The notes under the pieces: model-generated
Database searches by the model: none
The model's input: the letters and a program-made list of their open reading frames with translations, nothing else
Told to the model about the DNA's origin: nothing
Origin: ChocPot-Mid sp043804925
Lineage (GTDB): Bacteria > Bacteroidota > Ignavibacteria > Kapaibacteriales > UBA2268
Direction of reading: 5' to 3'
DNA length: 64,000 nucleotides
Assembly (NCBI GenBank): GCA_043804925.1
Contig: JAZDIP010000069.1
Location: 248,001 to 312,000, forward strand
Program-made: the position numbers and the translations under genes
Shown here: one piece after another, positions 42,805 through 52,866 of the stretch
Position numbering within the stretch: position 1 is the stretch's first letter
How the letters are laid out: every line of letters starts with the position of its first letter

Positions 42805-45800
42805 CTAATTTTTTATTAGTTTTGAGAAAATTCGCTTTTGACCAATCTTTAATTCTATAATATATATCCCAACAGGGTGATTATTGATATTTAATTTAAA
42901 AATATTTTCAGAACCGGGATTACACTTGAGATTCATATTTAATATATTTGTCCCAAAAATATTAGCTACCCTGATTTCCGCATTCGTTACTTCATCATAA
43001 GAAATGACTATGTTGAAATCACCTTCGCTTGGATTTGGATAGATATTAAAAATATCTGCCGATGAATAATCTTCGATACCGACAATGAAACTAATATTTT
43101 CAGAGATAGCTTTGCAACCGTTGATATCTGTTATTTCAACTTTATATAAGCCGTCTTCTTTTATTAAGTATTCTTTTTTTGTAGCTCCTTTAATTAAGGA
43201 GTCATTTAAAAACCATTTATATGCACTTACTACTACTTCACCCGAATTGGCGGATAACAAATTTCCGTTTTGGTCAATTGTAGGTGCCGGAGGGTCATCC
43301 AATTCTGAAAAATATATCTCATCAGATGTCTTTTCACATCCATTACTCGCTATACCTTTAACCCAACATAAACCGGGTGTTGATATGTAAATAGTTCTGC
43401 CGGTCAGCCCGTTTGACCATTCATAAACAGAAAATCCAAGTGAAGCTGTAACCCTTACACTGTCATTTTTACAGTATCCGGGGCTGCCGGGATATCCTAA
43501 AATTTTCATATCAGGAACTGATTTAAAATTCACATTTACCGCTTTTGAGTTTGCAAAGCAACCTTCATCGCTAAAAACCCTGACAGAATATGAACCGGTT
43601 GATGTAATATATATTATTCTGGAAGTATCTCCATTTGACCATTCGTATCTTGAATAGCCCTCCTCTGCTTCGAGTATAACAGTATCACCAGAACATAAAT
43701 TCGTTTCCCCAATTACCGTTACATTTGGTTGAGCAATATTGCAGTCTAAAATTGGTGCTTCCCAAATTCCCCTGCCGTAAGTAGCGGCACGAATCTTTTT
43801 AGTAGGGTAAAATATTTCAAGTTCATTAATGATTACATTTGGCATTCCTTCTCCGTATGGCTCCCAATATGCGGAATTGTAATCGGTATAAAACACTCCA
43901 ATATCGGTTCCAATGTATAAACGGTCGGGAGAATTTTTTTGGCACACAATACAATTTACAGGGACATTCGGTAAATTCCCCGAAATATTTATAACAATAG
44001 TATCGTTTAACTCCAAAACCTTGTATCCATCGCTAAAATCACCAAGAGTAATCCACACCCTATCTGATTTATTTGGGTCAACAGCAAGATATGTCATAAT
44101 CCTTGGAGAATAATATTTTTCAATCCATGAATTTCCTGCATCAGTTGACATATACAAATTGTAATTCGTTGCCGCATAAACAACATTGGAATTATTAGGA
44201 GCAATAGCCATCGAGCGAAATACAATATTATTGAAATTTCCTACCTTTTTCCAGGAACTACTATTACCTCCTTCGCTGGATTTATAAATGTTTTGGAATC
44301 CGATATACATTACATTAGGATTAGTTCCATCGATTACAAAAGGTGTTATCCACCCTGCACTCTCACCCATATTTGAGGCAGACAATGATTCCCAGAAAGT
44401 ATTTCCCGAGTTCGTCGAATAATACAAGGAGCCATAATAATAAGTCATAAACATTTTCCGGTCATCAGCCGGATGGATTGCACATTCCATTCCGTCACCC
44501 GCCTGGAGATGAACCCAGCCGGTATCGTTGTGCATATTTGTTCCATTGTCCTGGCAACCTCCGATGATTAAATTCTCATTCATTTTCGATTGACCGATTC
44601 TGTAATATTGCGTTATTGACATTCCATCGGTTATATCATTCCAACTCTTACCTAAATCTTCAGTATAATACAAGCCCCCGTCATTAGCAGAAAATAAAGC
44701 CGTCGTTGACGGTTTAAAAGCCAAATCATGAATGTCGGCATGCAAAAAAGGCGTAATCTTGGAATCATCCACCCAAGATGTTATCCTGTCAAATTCGTTT
44801 CCACCATCTTCGCTTTTCCAAACGTTTATGCCACCAATATAAATAATATTTTCATTCGTAGGATGGACTGCAATACATAAATCATAATTGCCCTGCCCTT
44901 CCAGTTCATCGTCTCCCATACCGTCGTACCTCCCCAAAATATTTGGTGAAACAGTATAATCAAGCATTCTTACCCAAGACTGTCCCCTGTCTGTTGATAT
45001 GTGAAATGAATGAAAACTCGTATAGCCAGCCCTCGAAGCAATAGCCCAGATTTTATTCGGGTTGCTTCCACTTACAGTAATTGCTATCCGGCTTGCACCC
45101 GTAACCGCCTGGATTAATTCCCATGTATTACCATTATCTGTGGAACGCAGGAATGATGCTTGCCCGACATTTGAAAAGGAACTTGCATTTATTATATTTG
45201 GGTCATCCGGCATAAACTCCATATCTTTGATATAATAATTCTGCAATTTCGATTCCCATGTTTTACCACCGTCAGTTGATTTCAAAATTCCCGCACTTGT
45301 ACCAACGATAACAATGTTGTAATTATCAGGATGAACGAGTACACGGCTAATTACAAATTTTTCATGCAATTGTTTAGAGAGATTTGTTGTTTCCCAAATT
45401 AATCCGCCATAATAGGATTTAATAAGACCAACGCTATAAAAATTATCACCGGTTCCATAAGTTCCGTTATCATCACCGGTAGCAACGTAGATAACGCCCG
45501 GACTTTTCGGATACACGGCAATATCGGAAACACCCTGAGACAAAAAGCTTGTAAACGGAAAGCCCGTCCAGGTTTGTCCCATGTCAGATGACCTCCAAAC
45601 GCCTCCTGTTGCTGTTCCTGCCCATACTACATTAGCATTTTGAGGGTCAAACCTGACTACATTTACCCTTCCCAAACCCTGTTTACGGGTTTTATTATAT
45701 TTAGCCGGAACATTTACCGGTCCGAGCAATTGCCATGTATTCGACTGAACCTTTTCACTTTTTGTTTTAACAGTAGCCAAGTAGGATTCCCACTCGTTCA

Positions 45801-46095
45801 ATACATCAGTTCCTTTTGGTATTGTACCGTCCGGCATTAGCCGGGTTTCCCAAAAGTGTTCCCAGCGTTTATATTGCTTCCACCCTGCCGGTTTCTTTTT
45901 GCCAGGGTCATTAATACCTTCAAAGCTATTCCAGTGTTCATAATAAATCTCCTTAATCTGCTCGAAGGTTGGATTCTTCAACTCATCAATTTTTTGTAAT
46001 GCTTCGCCAATTTGTTTAGTGTCTTTTGCAAAAGAGTAACCAATCAAAACCAAAGTAAAAACAATAACAACAGTAAAATATTTTCTCAAATTCAT
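42805..46095 (-). CDS. Secreted VPS10/BNR-propeller protein with Ig-like repeats and T9SS domain (left copy)
   Basis: 1096 residues: signal peptide (1-23); a conserved N-terminal motif found also in the paralogue (GWKQYKRWEHFWETR); a large sialidase/VPS10-like BNR propeller (~130-790) with many S/T-x-D-x-G-x-T-W boxes (KSTDGGKTWES, RSTDNGNTWEL, STNSGNTFWES); then two ~75-residue Ig/PKD-like repeats, each with C-x-G/N-D-x-V, YEWSNG and G-x-Y-x-V; and a T9SS domain starting FNIYPNPSEGDFNI and ending PVGIYIIELKIGQKR. Surface or secreted; possibly binds or cleaves glycans. Paralogue of the 1147-residue protein at 49237, with the same domain order. Confidence 0.9.
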   Translation of the reverse strand: MNLRKYFTVVIVFTLVLIGYSFAKDTKQIGEALQKIDELKNPTFEQIKEIYYEHWNSFEGINDPGKKKPAGWKQYKRWEHFWETRLMPDGTIPKGTDVLNEWESYLATVKTKSEKVQSNTWQLLGPVNVPAKYNKTRKQGLGRVNVVRFDPQNANVVWAGTATGGVWRSSDMGQTWTGFPFTSFLSQGVSDIAVYPKSPGVIYVATGDDNGTYGTGDNFYSVGLIKSYYGGLIWETTNLSKQLHEKFVISRVLVHPDNYNIVIVGTSAGILKSTDGGKTWESKLQNYYIKDMEFMPDDPNIINASSFSNVGQASFLRSTDNGNTWELIQAVTGASRIAITVSGSNPNKIWAIASRAGYTSFHSFHISTDRGQSWVRMLDYTVSPNILGRYDGMGDDELEGQGNYDLCIAVHPTNENIIYIGGINVWKSEDGGNEFDRITSWVDDSKITPFLHADIHDLAFKPSTTALFSANDGGLYYTEDLGKSWNDITDGMSITQYYRIGQSKMNENLIIGGCQDNGTNMHNDTGWVHLQAGDGMECAIHPADDRKMFMTYYYGSLYYSTNSGNTFWESLSASNMGESAGWITPFVIDGTNPNVMYIGFQNIYKSSEGGNSSSWKKVGNFNNIVFRSMAIAPNNSNVVYAATNYNLYMSTDAGNSWIEKYYSPRIMTYLAVDPNKSDRVWITLGDFSDGYKVLELNDTIVINISGNLPNVPVNCIVCQKNSPDRLYIGTDIGVFYTDYNSAYWEPYGEGMPNVIINELEIFYPTKKIRAATYGRGIWEAPILDCNIAQPNVTVIGETNLCSGDTVILEAEEGYSRYEWSNGDTSRIIYITSTGSYSVRVFSDEGCFANSKAVNVNFKSVPDMKILGYPGSPGYCKNDSVRVTASLGFSVYEWSNGLTGRTIYISTPGLCWVKGIASNGCEKTSDEIYFSELDDPPAPTIDQNGNLLSANSGEVVVSAYKWFLNDSLIKGATKKEYLIKEDGLYKVEITDINGCKAISENISFIVGIEDYSSADIFNIYPNPSEGDFNIVISYDEVTNAEIRVANIFGTNILNMNLKCNPGSENIFKLNINNHPVGIYIIELKIGQKRIFSKLIKN

Positions 46096-46195
46096 TTAAA
46101 GTCCAACATTTTGTTAAAAAAAACTATACAAATTAATAAAGTAATATGAGATAAAATATTGTAATTGAGGAAAAAAAATTGAATTTAATAGAAAA

Positions 46196-46222
46196 GTAGG
46201 GCAGAATTAACAGCTGCCCTAC
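46196..46222 (-). terminator. GTAGGGCAG hairpin terminator
   Basis: GTAGGGCAG pairs with CTGCCCTAC; on the minus strand it is followed by TTTTC. Duplicate of the hairpin at 53715-53741, at the same place after the giant gene or its remnant. Confidence 0.65.
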
Positions 46223-46257
46223 AATTTTAAAAATCAAATTGAATGATGTTTGCAATC

Positions 46258-46661
46258 ATCTTTCAATAAATACCCTTTCCACAGCCGGAGCAAGATAATC
46301 CAATTTGTTTTTGATTTTTAACCTACGGCTAAAGCCGCAGGTTGAACTTTCACTGTCATTCCCGCGAAAGCGGGAATCCATATTGCCATATTTCATAATT
46401 TCGCTTATTTTAAAGCACTATTTCAATGCTCAGAAATAAAGGAAAATCATGATAAGTGTTAATCAGTAACGCCTCGTCTAAGTTTCTGCCCGGACTTCCC
46501 CAATTCCATCCAATAACAAATTCATCCGGAATGCCTCTTTGGAATACATCCGTTGTATCCGTGAATGTTAGTGTCGTAGGGGATAAATAGTTTTGAGAGT
46601 GCAATATTAATGCATTTGTACATAACGTAATAGCTATAACGAATAAATAGTAATTTTTCAT
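46258..46661 (-). pseudogene. Remnant of a second copy of the giant metallophosphoesterase-type gene
   Basis: Two ends survive. At 46410-46661 a frame with a good ribosome site (AGGAAC) encodes a signal peptide (MKNYYLFVIAITLC...HSQ) and then VIGWNWGSPGRNLDEALLINTYHDFP, which resembles VFGWQWGGNLDLTRAMNMNQIHYCSYP in the 2030-residue protein at 53776. At 46258-46314 the minus strand encodes LDYLAPAVERVFIER-stop, identical to the giant's last 15 residues, followed by the same downstream hairpin. Between them are two dispersed repeats and no open frame. It lies 10 bases after a WD40 gene, just as the intact giant does. Confidence 0.8.
46320..46379. repeat. Two hairpin repeats inside the remnant
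   Basis: AACCTACGGCTAAAGCCGCAGGTTGAA (46320-46346) and GTCATTCCCGCGAAAGCGGGAATCC (46355-46379), both short perfect or near-perfect hairpins. The second is a relative of the ATTCCTGTTTATGCAGGAAT hairpin at 42100-42120. Confidence 0.8.
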
Positions 46662-46671
46662 TTCTGTTCCT

Positions 46672-47961
46672 TTATTTAATTACAACAATATCTATTGTAG
46701 AAATAAATTCACCTGCTGAGAAACGAATATGATATATCCCGGAAGCGATGGAACCTGTATCCATGTCAATATTATAAATTCCCGGTTCCTTAAAACCATC
46801 AAATAAATTTTGAATTTTATTACCTGTTAAATCAAAAACATCAATTTTTAAGTTAATAAGTTGATTCACAGTATATTCAAGTGTTATCGAATCATTTCCC
46901 GGATTTGGAAAAGATGAAATATTACTAATAAATTCTATAGGATTATTTGGATTTTCTACTCCAGTTCCAGTCCATTTTGCGTTATTTAAATGCAAACTGC
47001 CACTTGTACAAGTAATAATGTATTTGTTATCTGAAGAAAAATCAACTGATAGTTTTGGACCCCAATTGTTATAGTACGTATATGTATTTTCTCCGGTTTC
47101 AATATCCCAAATTCTTACAGTGTAATCGTCCCCTGCAGATATAAGGTATTTTCCGTCGGGAGTGATTTTTAAGTCTTTAATATCACCATCAGTATGACCT
47201 ATAAATTCCTTAATTTTTGAAAAATTATTTTGTATATCAAGTAAAACTAATTTTCGTTTATTGTATTCTCCTTGATTAACGATAATATACCTACTATCAA
47301 GTAAAAATTTCACTGAGAGTTGTGATTCTATACTTCCGCTTGTTATAAATTTGTCATTTTCAATATCATAAATACTTAATATATCATTCGCATCTGACAT
47401 TGCGAGATACTTTTTATCTGATGAAAAGTCCATATGAGAGTTTTTAAAATTTTCTGGATACATTTCATTATAAAAACTTTTTAATAGTACTTTGGTTTTC
47501 ATATTCCATATTTTAACTCCTTTTGTTGAACTTGCTGCAATTAATTCTTCATCAGATGACATTACTACTTCGACTCCACCTAATCCTGTTATATCATCAA
47601 AAATTTGAAATTGCTCAAATGTTTCTGTATCCCAAACAACAACTCTACCATTGACCAAGATAGAAGCAAGATATTTACCGCTTTGGGATAAAGCTAAATG
47701 AGCTATCAACCCATGATTAATGGATAATATAGAATCTCCGGTTTCGGTATCCCAAACTCGTAGGAAATTCCCACCTGTATAAATCTTGCTACCGTCCTTT
47801 GAGAAAAGAACGTGAGTAAAGTTCTGTGAGGGCCAACTTGTGTATGTCCAAACGGTATCAGGCAGTGGCTCTTGTGCTTTTGCCTGCTCCAGCCCTGCGA
47901 GGGCGAGCAGGAAAGCGATTAAGAAAAAGAATTTTGCAGTTTTAATATAGGGACCTTTCAA
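46672..47961 (-). CDS. Secreted WD40 protein with T9SS domain (left copy, start codon altered)
   Basis: 429 residues: signal peptide, a WD40 beta-propeller (~45-335; e.g. FSKDGSKIYTGGNFLRVWDTETG, ISAGDDYTVRIWDIETG) and a T9SS type A domain (ISSFPNPGNDSITLEY ... IASGIYHIRF). It is a clear paralogue of the protein at 59907 (shared TAK-FFLIAFLL start and QEPLPDTVW). In that copy translation starts at an ATG with an AAAGGT ribosome site; here the aligned codon (47944-47946) is ATT with the same AAAGGT before it. The frame as listed starts with TTG five codons earlier. Use of ATT, TTG, or loss of expression are all possible. Confidence 0.85.
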   Translation of the reverse strand: MKGPYIKTAKFFFLIAFLLALAGLEQAKAQEPLPDTVWTYTSWPSQNFTHVLFSKDGSKIYTGGNFLRVWDTETGDSILSINHGLIAHLALSQSGKYLASILVNGRVVVWDTETFEQFQIFDDITGLGGVEVVMSSDEELIAASSTKGVKIWNMKTKVLLKSFYNEMYPENFKNSHMDFSSDKKYLAMSDANDILSIYDIENDKFITSGSIESQLSVKFLLDSRYIIVNQGEYNKRKLVLLDIQNNFSKIKEFIGHTDGDIKDLKITPDGKYLISAGDDYTVRIWDIETGENTYTYYNNWGPKLSVDFSSDNKYIITCTSGSLHLNNAKWTGTGVENPNNPIEFISNISSFPNPGNDSITLEYTVNQLINLKIDVFDLTGNKIQNLFDGFKEPGIYNIDMDTGSIASGIYHIRFSAGEFISTIDIVVIK

Positions 47962-48076
47962 ATATTTTAAGAAATTTATTATAATTATAACTATTTACTC
48001 ATTAGTTATCTTAAAGGACTAACAAGTCATTATAAATTTACAAAAAAAAGTGTTTAATAAACAAAAATCTTTTTCC

Positions 48077-49132
48077 TTAAATCCCTACTCCATGCTCCTC
48101 TATTATTCTGTCTATTTCCTTGCTTACGTATTTTGCAATTTGTTTTTGGGCTTTCTTTTGCTCGGCTGATGTTGTGTCGAGGTCTCCTAAAATAATAATA
48201 TTTTCATCATTGAGCAGATTGGCAGGTTCGGTATAATTAAAAGAACCGGCAATGACTACCTGGTCATCGAGAACCATTAGTTTGTGATGCAGTTTCCTGA
48301 CTCCTCCCTGATTCCCTACTTTAAATAGCTCTACCCCGCTTTCCTTCAAATCGGGTATAGCTGCCCAATCCTGACTGCCCTGAGCCGCATCGAAAGCGCC
48401 GCGTATGGGCATGTTCAAATCACGAAGGCGAATCATCGTATCGTCAATTCCCGAAGATTTTGCAAACGTGAAAATAGCAAAGTCAATCCGCTTCCTTGCT
48501 TTGAGCATTTGTTTCATTATTTCCATTTCAGGAGAATGGTCGGGTGCAAATAATATCCGGACGGGAACATCGGAAACAACGAGGTCGTTTGGTGCCTTAT
48601 CATGTCCTTCGTTCAGTTTGCCAAAGTGTCCTTCCTGAATTTCCCCGTATTCACTCGAATAAATTTTTGCAACATTTTTGTCATGAATTATAATGATATG
48701 ATTCAAATTCTTATGAGTGTCGGTATCGGTGAAATTCGTAGAACCGGTAAGAACCGAGGAGCCGTCCCTGACTATGAACTTCTGATGAAAAATTTTTGTA
48801 TTATAATCGAACTTAATATCAATATTCGAACGGAGAACTGCGGCTTGTATATCCCTGTTAATTTCGTATTCACCGCCTTTTTCCCATGGTTTTTCGAGAA
48901 ATTTCTTCTCTTTCAAATAGTCCTGTTCGACAACGAGTTTAACGACAACTTTTCTTTGACGTGCTTTGATAATAGCTTCTGCTATAAGCGCATTATCGAG
49001 TTCCTGCACTGCTATTTCGAGTTTTTTATTTGCTCCGTTAATGAAGTTTACTATGACATCTTCAAGATTGTCGGGAGCGCCAACTTCCTTTGGACCGGAA
49101 TAAAATTCGACATTGCCAACTATTTTGCTCAT
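48077..49132 (-). CDS. Phospholipase-D-superfamily protein, probable nuclease
   Basis: 351 residues without signal peptide, so cytoplasmic. Two complete HKD active sites: H116-Q-K118-FIVR-D123 followed by GSTNFTD, and H282-H-K284-LMVL-D289 followed by GSFNYTE. The two halves are each ~170 residues, the layout of single-chain PLD-type endonucleases or phosphatidyl transferases; the absence of membrane parts and the size favour a nuclease. It sits between the two copies of the duplicated secreted-protein block and its base composition is visibly less AT-rich than theirs (e.g. 48360-48420), suggesting separate acquisition. Ribosome site AGGAG. Confidence 0.9.
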   Translation of the reverse strand: MSKIVGNVEFYSGPKEVGAPDNLEDVIVNFINGANKKLEIAVQELDNALIAEAIIKARQRKVVVKLVVEQDYLKEKKFLEKPWEKGGEYEINRDIQAAVLRSNIDIKFDYNTKIFHQKFIVRDGSSVLTGSTNFTDTDTHKNLNHIIIIHDKNVAKIYSSEYGEIQEGHFGKLNEGHDKAPNDLVVSDVPVRILFAPDHSPEMEIMKQMLKARKRIDFAIFTFAKSSGIDDTMIRLRDLNMPIRGAFDAAQGSQDWAAIPDLKESGVELFKVGNQGGVRKLHHKLMVLDDQVVIAGSFNYTEPANLLNDENIIILGDLDTTSAEQKKAQKQIAKYVSKEIDRIIEEHGVGI

Positions 49133-49236
49133 AAATTACTCCTGATTTGTGATAAAATATTGTATTTGAGAATAGAAGAATCAATATATACAGATGCTTT
49201 CTCATTAGATATCCTCTATTTGATTTAATTATCTTT

Positions 49237-52200
49237 TTAATGCTTCACAACTTTCTTCACATAAATATCGTTTCCTATTTGAATGTTCACAAAATATAAT
49301 CCTGCAGGCAAATGTTTTATATTAATCTCATCAATATATCTTTCTCCCAAAGTAAACTCAGGAATTTTCATTATAGTATTACTTATTATGTCTTTAATCT
49401 CAATTAAACATCGTAACTGATTGATATTAGATGAATTATTGATTATTTCCAAAGCAAATTTATCGTAAGTTGGATTAGGATGCAAATTAATAATCATATT
49501 TGTTCTTGTCTCATCTTCAACTCCGACAATCTGTACGTACATCGGGTCGGAGATGTTCGAGCAGTTGCTTTCATTGGTTATCATCACAGTGTAATTACCG
49601 GAAGTTTTTGCATTATACTCCCTTTTATCGGCAAAGGAAATTTTTTCGTCATTCAAAAACCATGTATATGTTTTGGCTTCTACAGAACATGTTAGCAGAT
49701 TGACTTCCCTTATTATTCCGGGTTTTTCCGGTGCTGCTATTTTGGTTATAACAAATCCTGAAGATGTTTTCCTGCAACCTTCCCTTGTTATACCGGTTAC
49801 TGTGTATGTCCCAGATTCTTTAACATAGATGTATCTCCCAATTTGTCCGTCGGACCATTCAAAGTCTTCATAATTCAAAGTTGGTCCGGCATCCAATTTC
49901 AAACTGTCCCCTTCACAAAAGCTGTTTTTATTTAGCGAATTCTTGATTGTTACGTTTGGCGGTTTTATTACAGTAATTGCAATATCTTCCGATGTAGAAA
50001 CACATCCAAGAGAATCTTTTACAGTAACCGTGTAAATCCCGGTTTCCTTAACGGTAATACTTTTTGAAGTCTCGCTTGTCGTCCATTCATAACTTGCATA
50101 ATCACCAACAACCCACAAAACAACAGAGTCACTCTCACAAATTTTATTGCTTTTACTTAGTAAAACTTCCGGTGGAGCAATCACGCAGTCAATGATTTTG
50201 ACTTCCCAAAGTCCCCTGCCGAAAGTCCCGGCTCTCAGCTTACCGCTTGCCTCGTGAATGTCGAGGTCCTGAACAACAACATTTGGTAAACCCTTGCCAT
50301 AAGGTGCCCATTCTTCCATATCATCATCGCGAAAATAAACACCGATATCTGTCCCGATAAACATCTGGTTGTTTTTGCTATTCCGGTTGTAAACTATGCA
50401 ATTAACAGGTACATTGGGGATTCCTTCTGAGTATTGATAAAGACCTTTGTCGTAATAAAATACTTTATCTGTAGCAATAAAATTTCCTCTTGTAACCCAA
50501 AACTTTAATGCATCTTTAGGGTCAATAGCTATAGAAGTCAGTGTTAAATCACCATTGCCGGTTACAACTGTTGCCCAGTCCTTGCCTGCATTTGTTGTTC
50601 TCCAAATAGCTTGTGGTTTTATAATATATATTACATTATGGTCAGCTCTCGATATTGCAATATGCCTTATTGTTTCATTATCGGTAAAGTTTGTAACTTT
50701 AGTAAATGGGTCTAAACCTTTTCTACCGGCTTTCCAAAGATTAATATAACCTGCATAGATATCATCGGGAATTACAGGGTCAATAGCAAAAGGAGCCACC
50801 CATTCTGCTCTTTCATTCGTTTTATTGGTGTCCAACAACGGACTGAATGAATTACCGCCGTTTCTCGACACGGCAAAATCACCGTAATAAATCGAGCTAT
50901 ACATTACCTGTCCGTCAAACTGGTCAATCCAGCAGTCCATACCATCGCCACCACGAACATAATTCCATTGATTATTTTTCAAAATACTTGTACCATTATC
51001 CTGGGAACCGCAAATTAATAGTCCCGGGTCATTTCTATAACTGTGAATCCGGTAAAATTGTGTAACCTCGAGACCTTTGCTCAAGTCCTTCCATTCTTTA
51101 GTTGCCGGATAATATCTGTTAATACCGCCATCGTTGCAGGAAAACAACAATCCTTCCGGCGAAAACCTCAAATCGTGATGGTCTGCATGTATGTAGGGAA
51201 TATCTGCCGACTCATATTTTGTTGTCCAATAACCAACCAACTCCCATGGTTGACCATTGGCACGAAAACGGTATAAGTTAACACCTCCGATATATACATC
51301 CATTGGATTTGAAGGATTGGAAGCAATGCACAAATCGTAAAAACCCTGACTTGGCGTACTTATGCTATCAGGCATATCAGAATGTGCATTAAGTAAGTCC
51401 CAAGTATAGTTTCCAATAGTGTTATCTAGAGTCTGAGCCATATAAAACCATTGTTGCCCTGCATCCGGAGTATATATCACCGAATGCAAACCACCTCCGT
51501 TTTTTACATTTACTATATATACATAAGTTGGATTGTTGACATTTACGGTAATCGCCATCCTAACAACATCACCATAGTAAAAATCAAGTCCCCTGAAAAA
51601 AGAGACACTATCTTTACCATCTCTTTCAATAATACTGACGTGATATAATCCATAGAAAGTATTAGTGGCGTCACCATAAATAAAAGATGCCCAAAGCCAT
51701 TTGCTGTCATCAGGCCTGAATTCCAAATCCCTCGTATAAGCATTCGTCAAAGTATCCCATGTATCACCGCCATCTTCAGTTAAGAATAGTCCACGACTGG
51801 TTGCCGCATAAACACGGTTCGTATCCATGGGGTCAACAAGCAATCTGTTGATAAGTACCCTGTCCGAAATCTGTTTTGCAAAATTTGTAACCTTCCAACT
51901 GTTTCCATTATCAGTAGTTTTAATTACTCCGATTGTATAACAGTTAATACCCCCAAAAGCGGCATCAGCATCACCTGTGGCGGCATAAACAATGTTAGTA
52001 TATGTGTTGGACGTGTTGGCAACGGCGATATCCGAAATTCCAATAGATAAAAATTCGGTAAATGGAAAAGTTTTCCAGTTGTTACCCGCATCTGTACTTT
52101 TCCAGATACCTCCAAAAGCCGCCCCAGCCCACATAATATTTGGATTTCTCGGATTAAATTCCACGCAGTTAATCCTGCCCAAACCCGTCGGGTCGGTATA

Positions 52201-52680
52201 AGATTGATGTTGCGGTGGAGATGACGGACCCAAAGACTTCCATGTATTTTCCTGTTGGAGTTTCTCCTTTTTTGAATCTGCTTCTTTCCTCATTTGCAAT
52301 TCTTCAAACAAACCAATAACATTCGGAACATTTCCGTCAGCATCAACTCTGTGTTTCCAAAAGTCTTCACTTCTTTTGTATGGTTTCCAGCCGGAACCTT
52401 TACCTGGTTTTTTATTCACCCAATAATCATCGAAGGAATTTTGAACTGTTTTCAAATCAATCTTCTCAGCACCAACAGGGCTAATCCACTTAAGTGAATT
52501 ATCAATTGAATTAAGATTAGCAGGTTTGAGAACTGCAGGATTATCTTTTAAATCTGAATTCAATTGATTCTTAACCTTAAACTCTGCTTGAGAGTATGCA
52601 ACAAGGATTTGTGCAAAAAAAGTTAATGTGAAAATCATTGAAATAATCATTTTTTGCGAAAATATGAACCTTTTTTTCAT
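49237..52680 (-). CDS. Secreted VPS10/BNR-propeller protein with Ig-like repeats and T9SS domain (right copy)
   Basis: 1147 residues with the same plan as the protein at 42805: signal peptide (1-31), the shared motif SGWKPYKRSEDFWKHRV, BNR/VPS10 propeller (~150-820; KSTDAGNNWKT, KTTDNGNSWKV, LTEDGGDTWDT, RTTNAGKDWAT), Ig/PKD-like repeats (C-E-S-D-S-V, YEWTTS; C-E-G-D-S-L, FEWSDG), and a T9SS domain starting INLHPNPTYDKFAL and ending PAGLYFVNIQIGNDIYVKK. Surface-exposed or secreted. Paralogy to 42805 runs over the full length. The ribosome site AGGTGT precedes the ATG. Confidence 0.9.
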   Translation of the reverse strand: MKKRFIFSQKMIISMIFTLTFFAQILVAYSQAEFKVKNQLNSDLKDNPAVLKPANLNSIDNSLKWISPVGAEKIDLKTVQNSFDDYWVNKKPGKGSGWKPYKRSEDFWKHRVDADGNVPNVIGLFEELQMRKEADSKKEKLQQENTWKSLGPSSPPQHQSYTDPTGLGRINCVEFNPRNPNIMWAGAAFGGIWKSTDAGNNWKTFPFTEFLSIGISDIAVANTSNTYTNIVYAATGDADAAFGGINCYTIGVIKTTDNGNSWKVTNFAKQISDRVLINRLLVDPMDTNRVYAATSRGLFLTEDGGDTWDTLTNAYTRDLEFRPDDSKWLWASFIYGDATNTFYGLYHVSIIERDGKDSVSFFRGLDFYYGDVVRMAITVNVNNPTYVYIVNVKNGGGLHSVIYTPDAGQQWFYMAQTLDNTIGNYTWDLLNAHSDMPDSISTPSQGFYDLCIASNPSNPMDVYIGGVNLYRFRANGQPWELVGYWTTKYESADIPYIHADHHDLRFSPEGLLFSCNDGGINRYYPATKEWKDLSKGLEVTQFYRIHSYRNDPGLLICGSQDNGTSILKNNQWNYVRGGDGMDCWIDQFDGQVMYSSIYYGDFAVSRNGGNSFSPLLDTNKTNERAEWVAPFAIDPVIPDDIYAGYINLWKAGRKGLDPFTKVTNFTDNETIRHIAISRADHNVIYIIKPQAIWRTTNAGKDWATVVTGNGDLTLTSIAIDPKDALKFWVTRGNFIATDKVFYYDKGLYQYSEGIPNVPVNCIVYNRNSKNNQMFIGTDIGVYFRDDDMEEWAPYGKGLPNVVVQDLDIHEASGKLRAGTFGRGLWEVKIIDCVIAPPEVLLSKSNKICESDSVVLWVVGDYASYEWTTSETSKSITVKETGIYTVTVKDSLGCVSTSEDIAITVIKPPNVTIKNSLNKNSFCEGDSLKLDAGPTLNYEDFEWSDGQIGRYIYVKESGTYTVTGITREGCRKTSSGFVITKIAAPEKPGIIREVNLLTCSVEAKTYTWFLNDEKISFADKREYNAKTSGNYTVMITNESNCSNISDPMYVQIVGVEDETRTNMIINLHPNPTYDKFALEIINNSSNINQLRCLIEIKDIISNTIMKIPEFTLGERYIDEINIKHLPAGLYFVNIQIGNDIYVKKVVKH

Positions 52681-52866
52681 GACAACACCTATAAATTTAT
52701 TTTAATTTTATTCTTCTTAGCTCTGTTAAAATCAATGATATAAATATAATGATTTTTCAAATAAAACAAAGTAGTTAAATTGACTAAATTCTAAATATTT
52801 TTCTATTCAATCAGTTTTTTAAAACTCTGCCAGTCAACAATAACCATCAACTATACAGGAATCAGT

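Noticed and set aside
52803..52847. A 14-codon minus-strand frame (MVIVDWQSFKKLIE-stop) downstream of the rubredoxin fusion.
   Set aside because: Too short, no ribosome site; could be the tail of a lost gene but there is nothing to compare it with.
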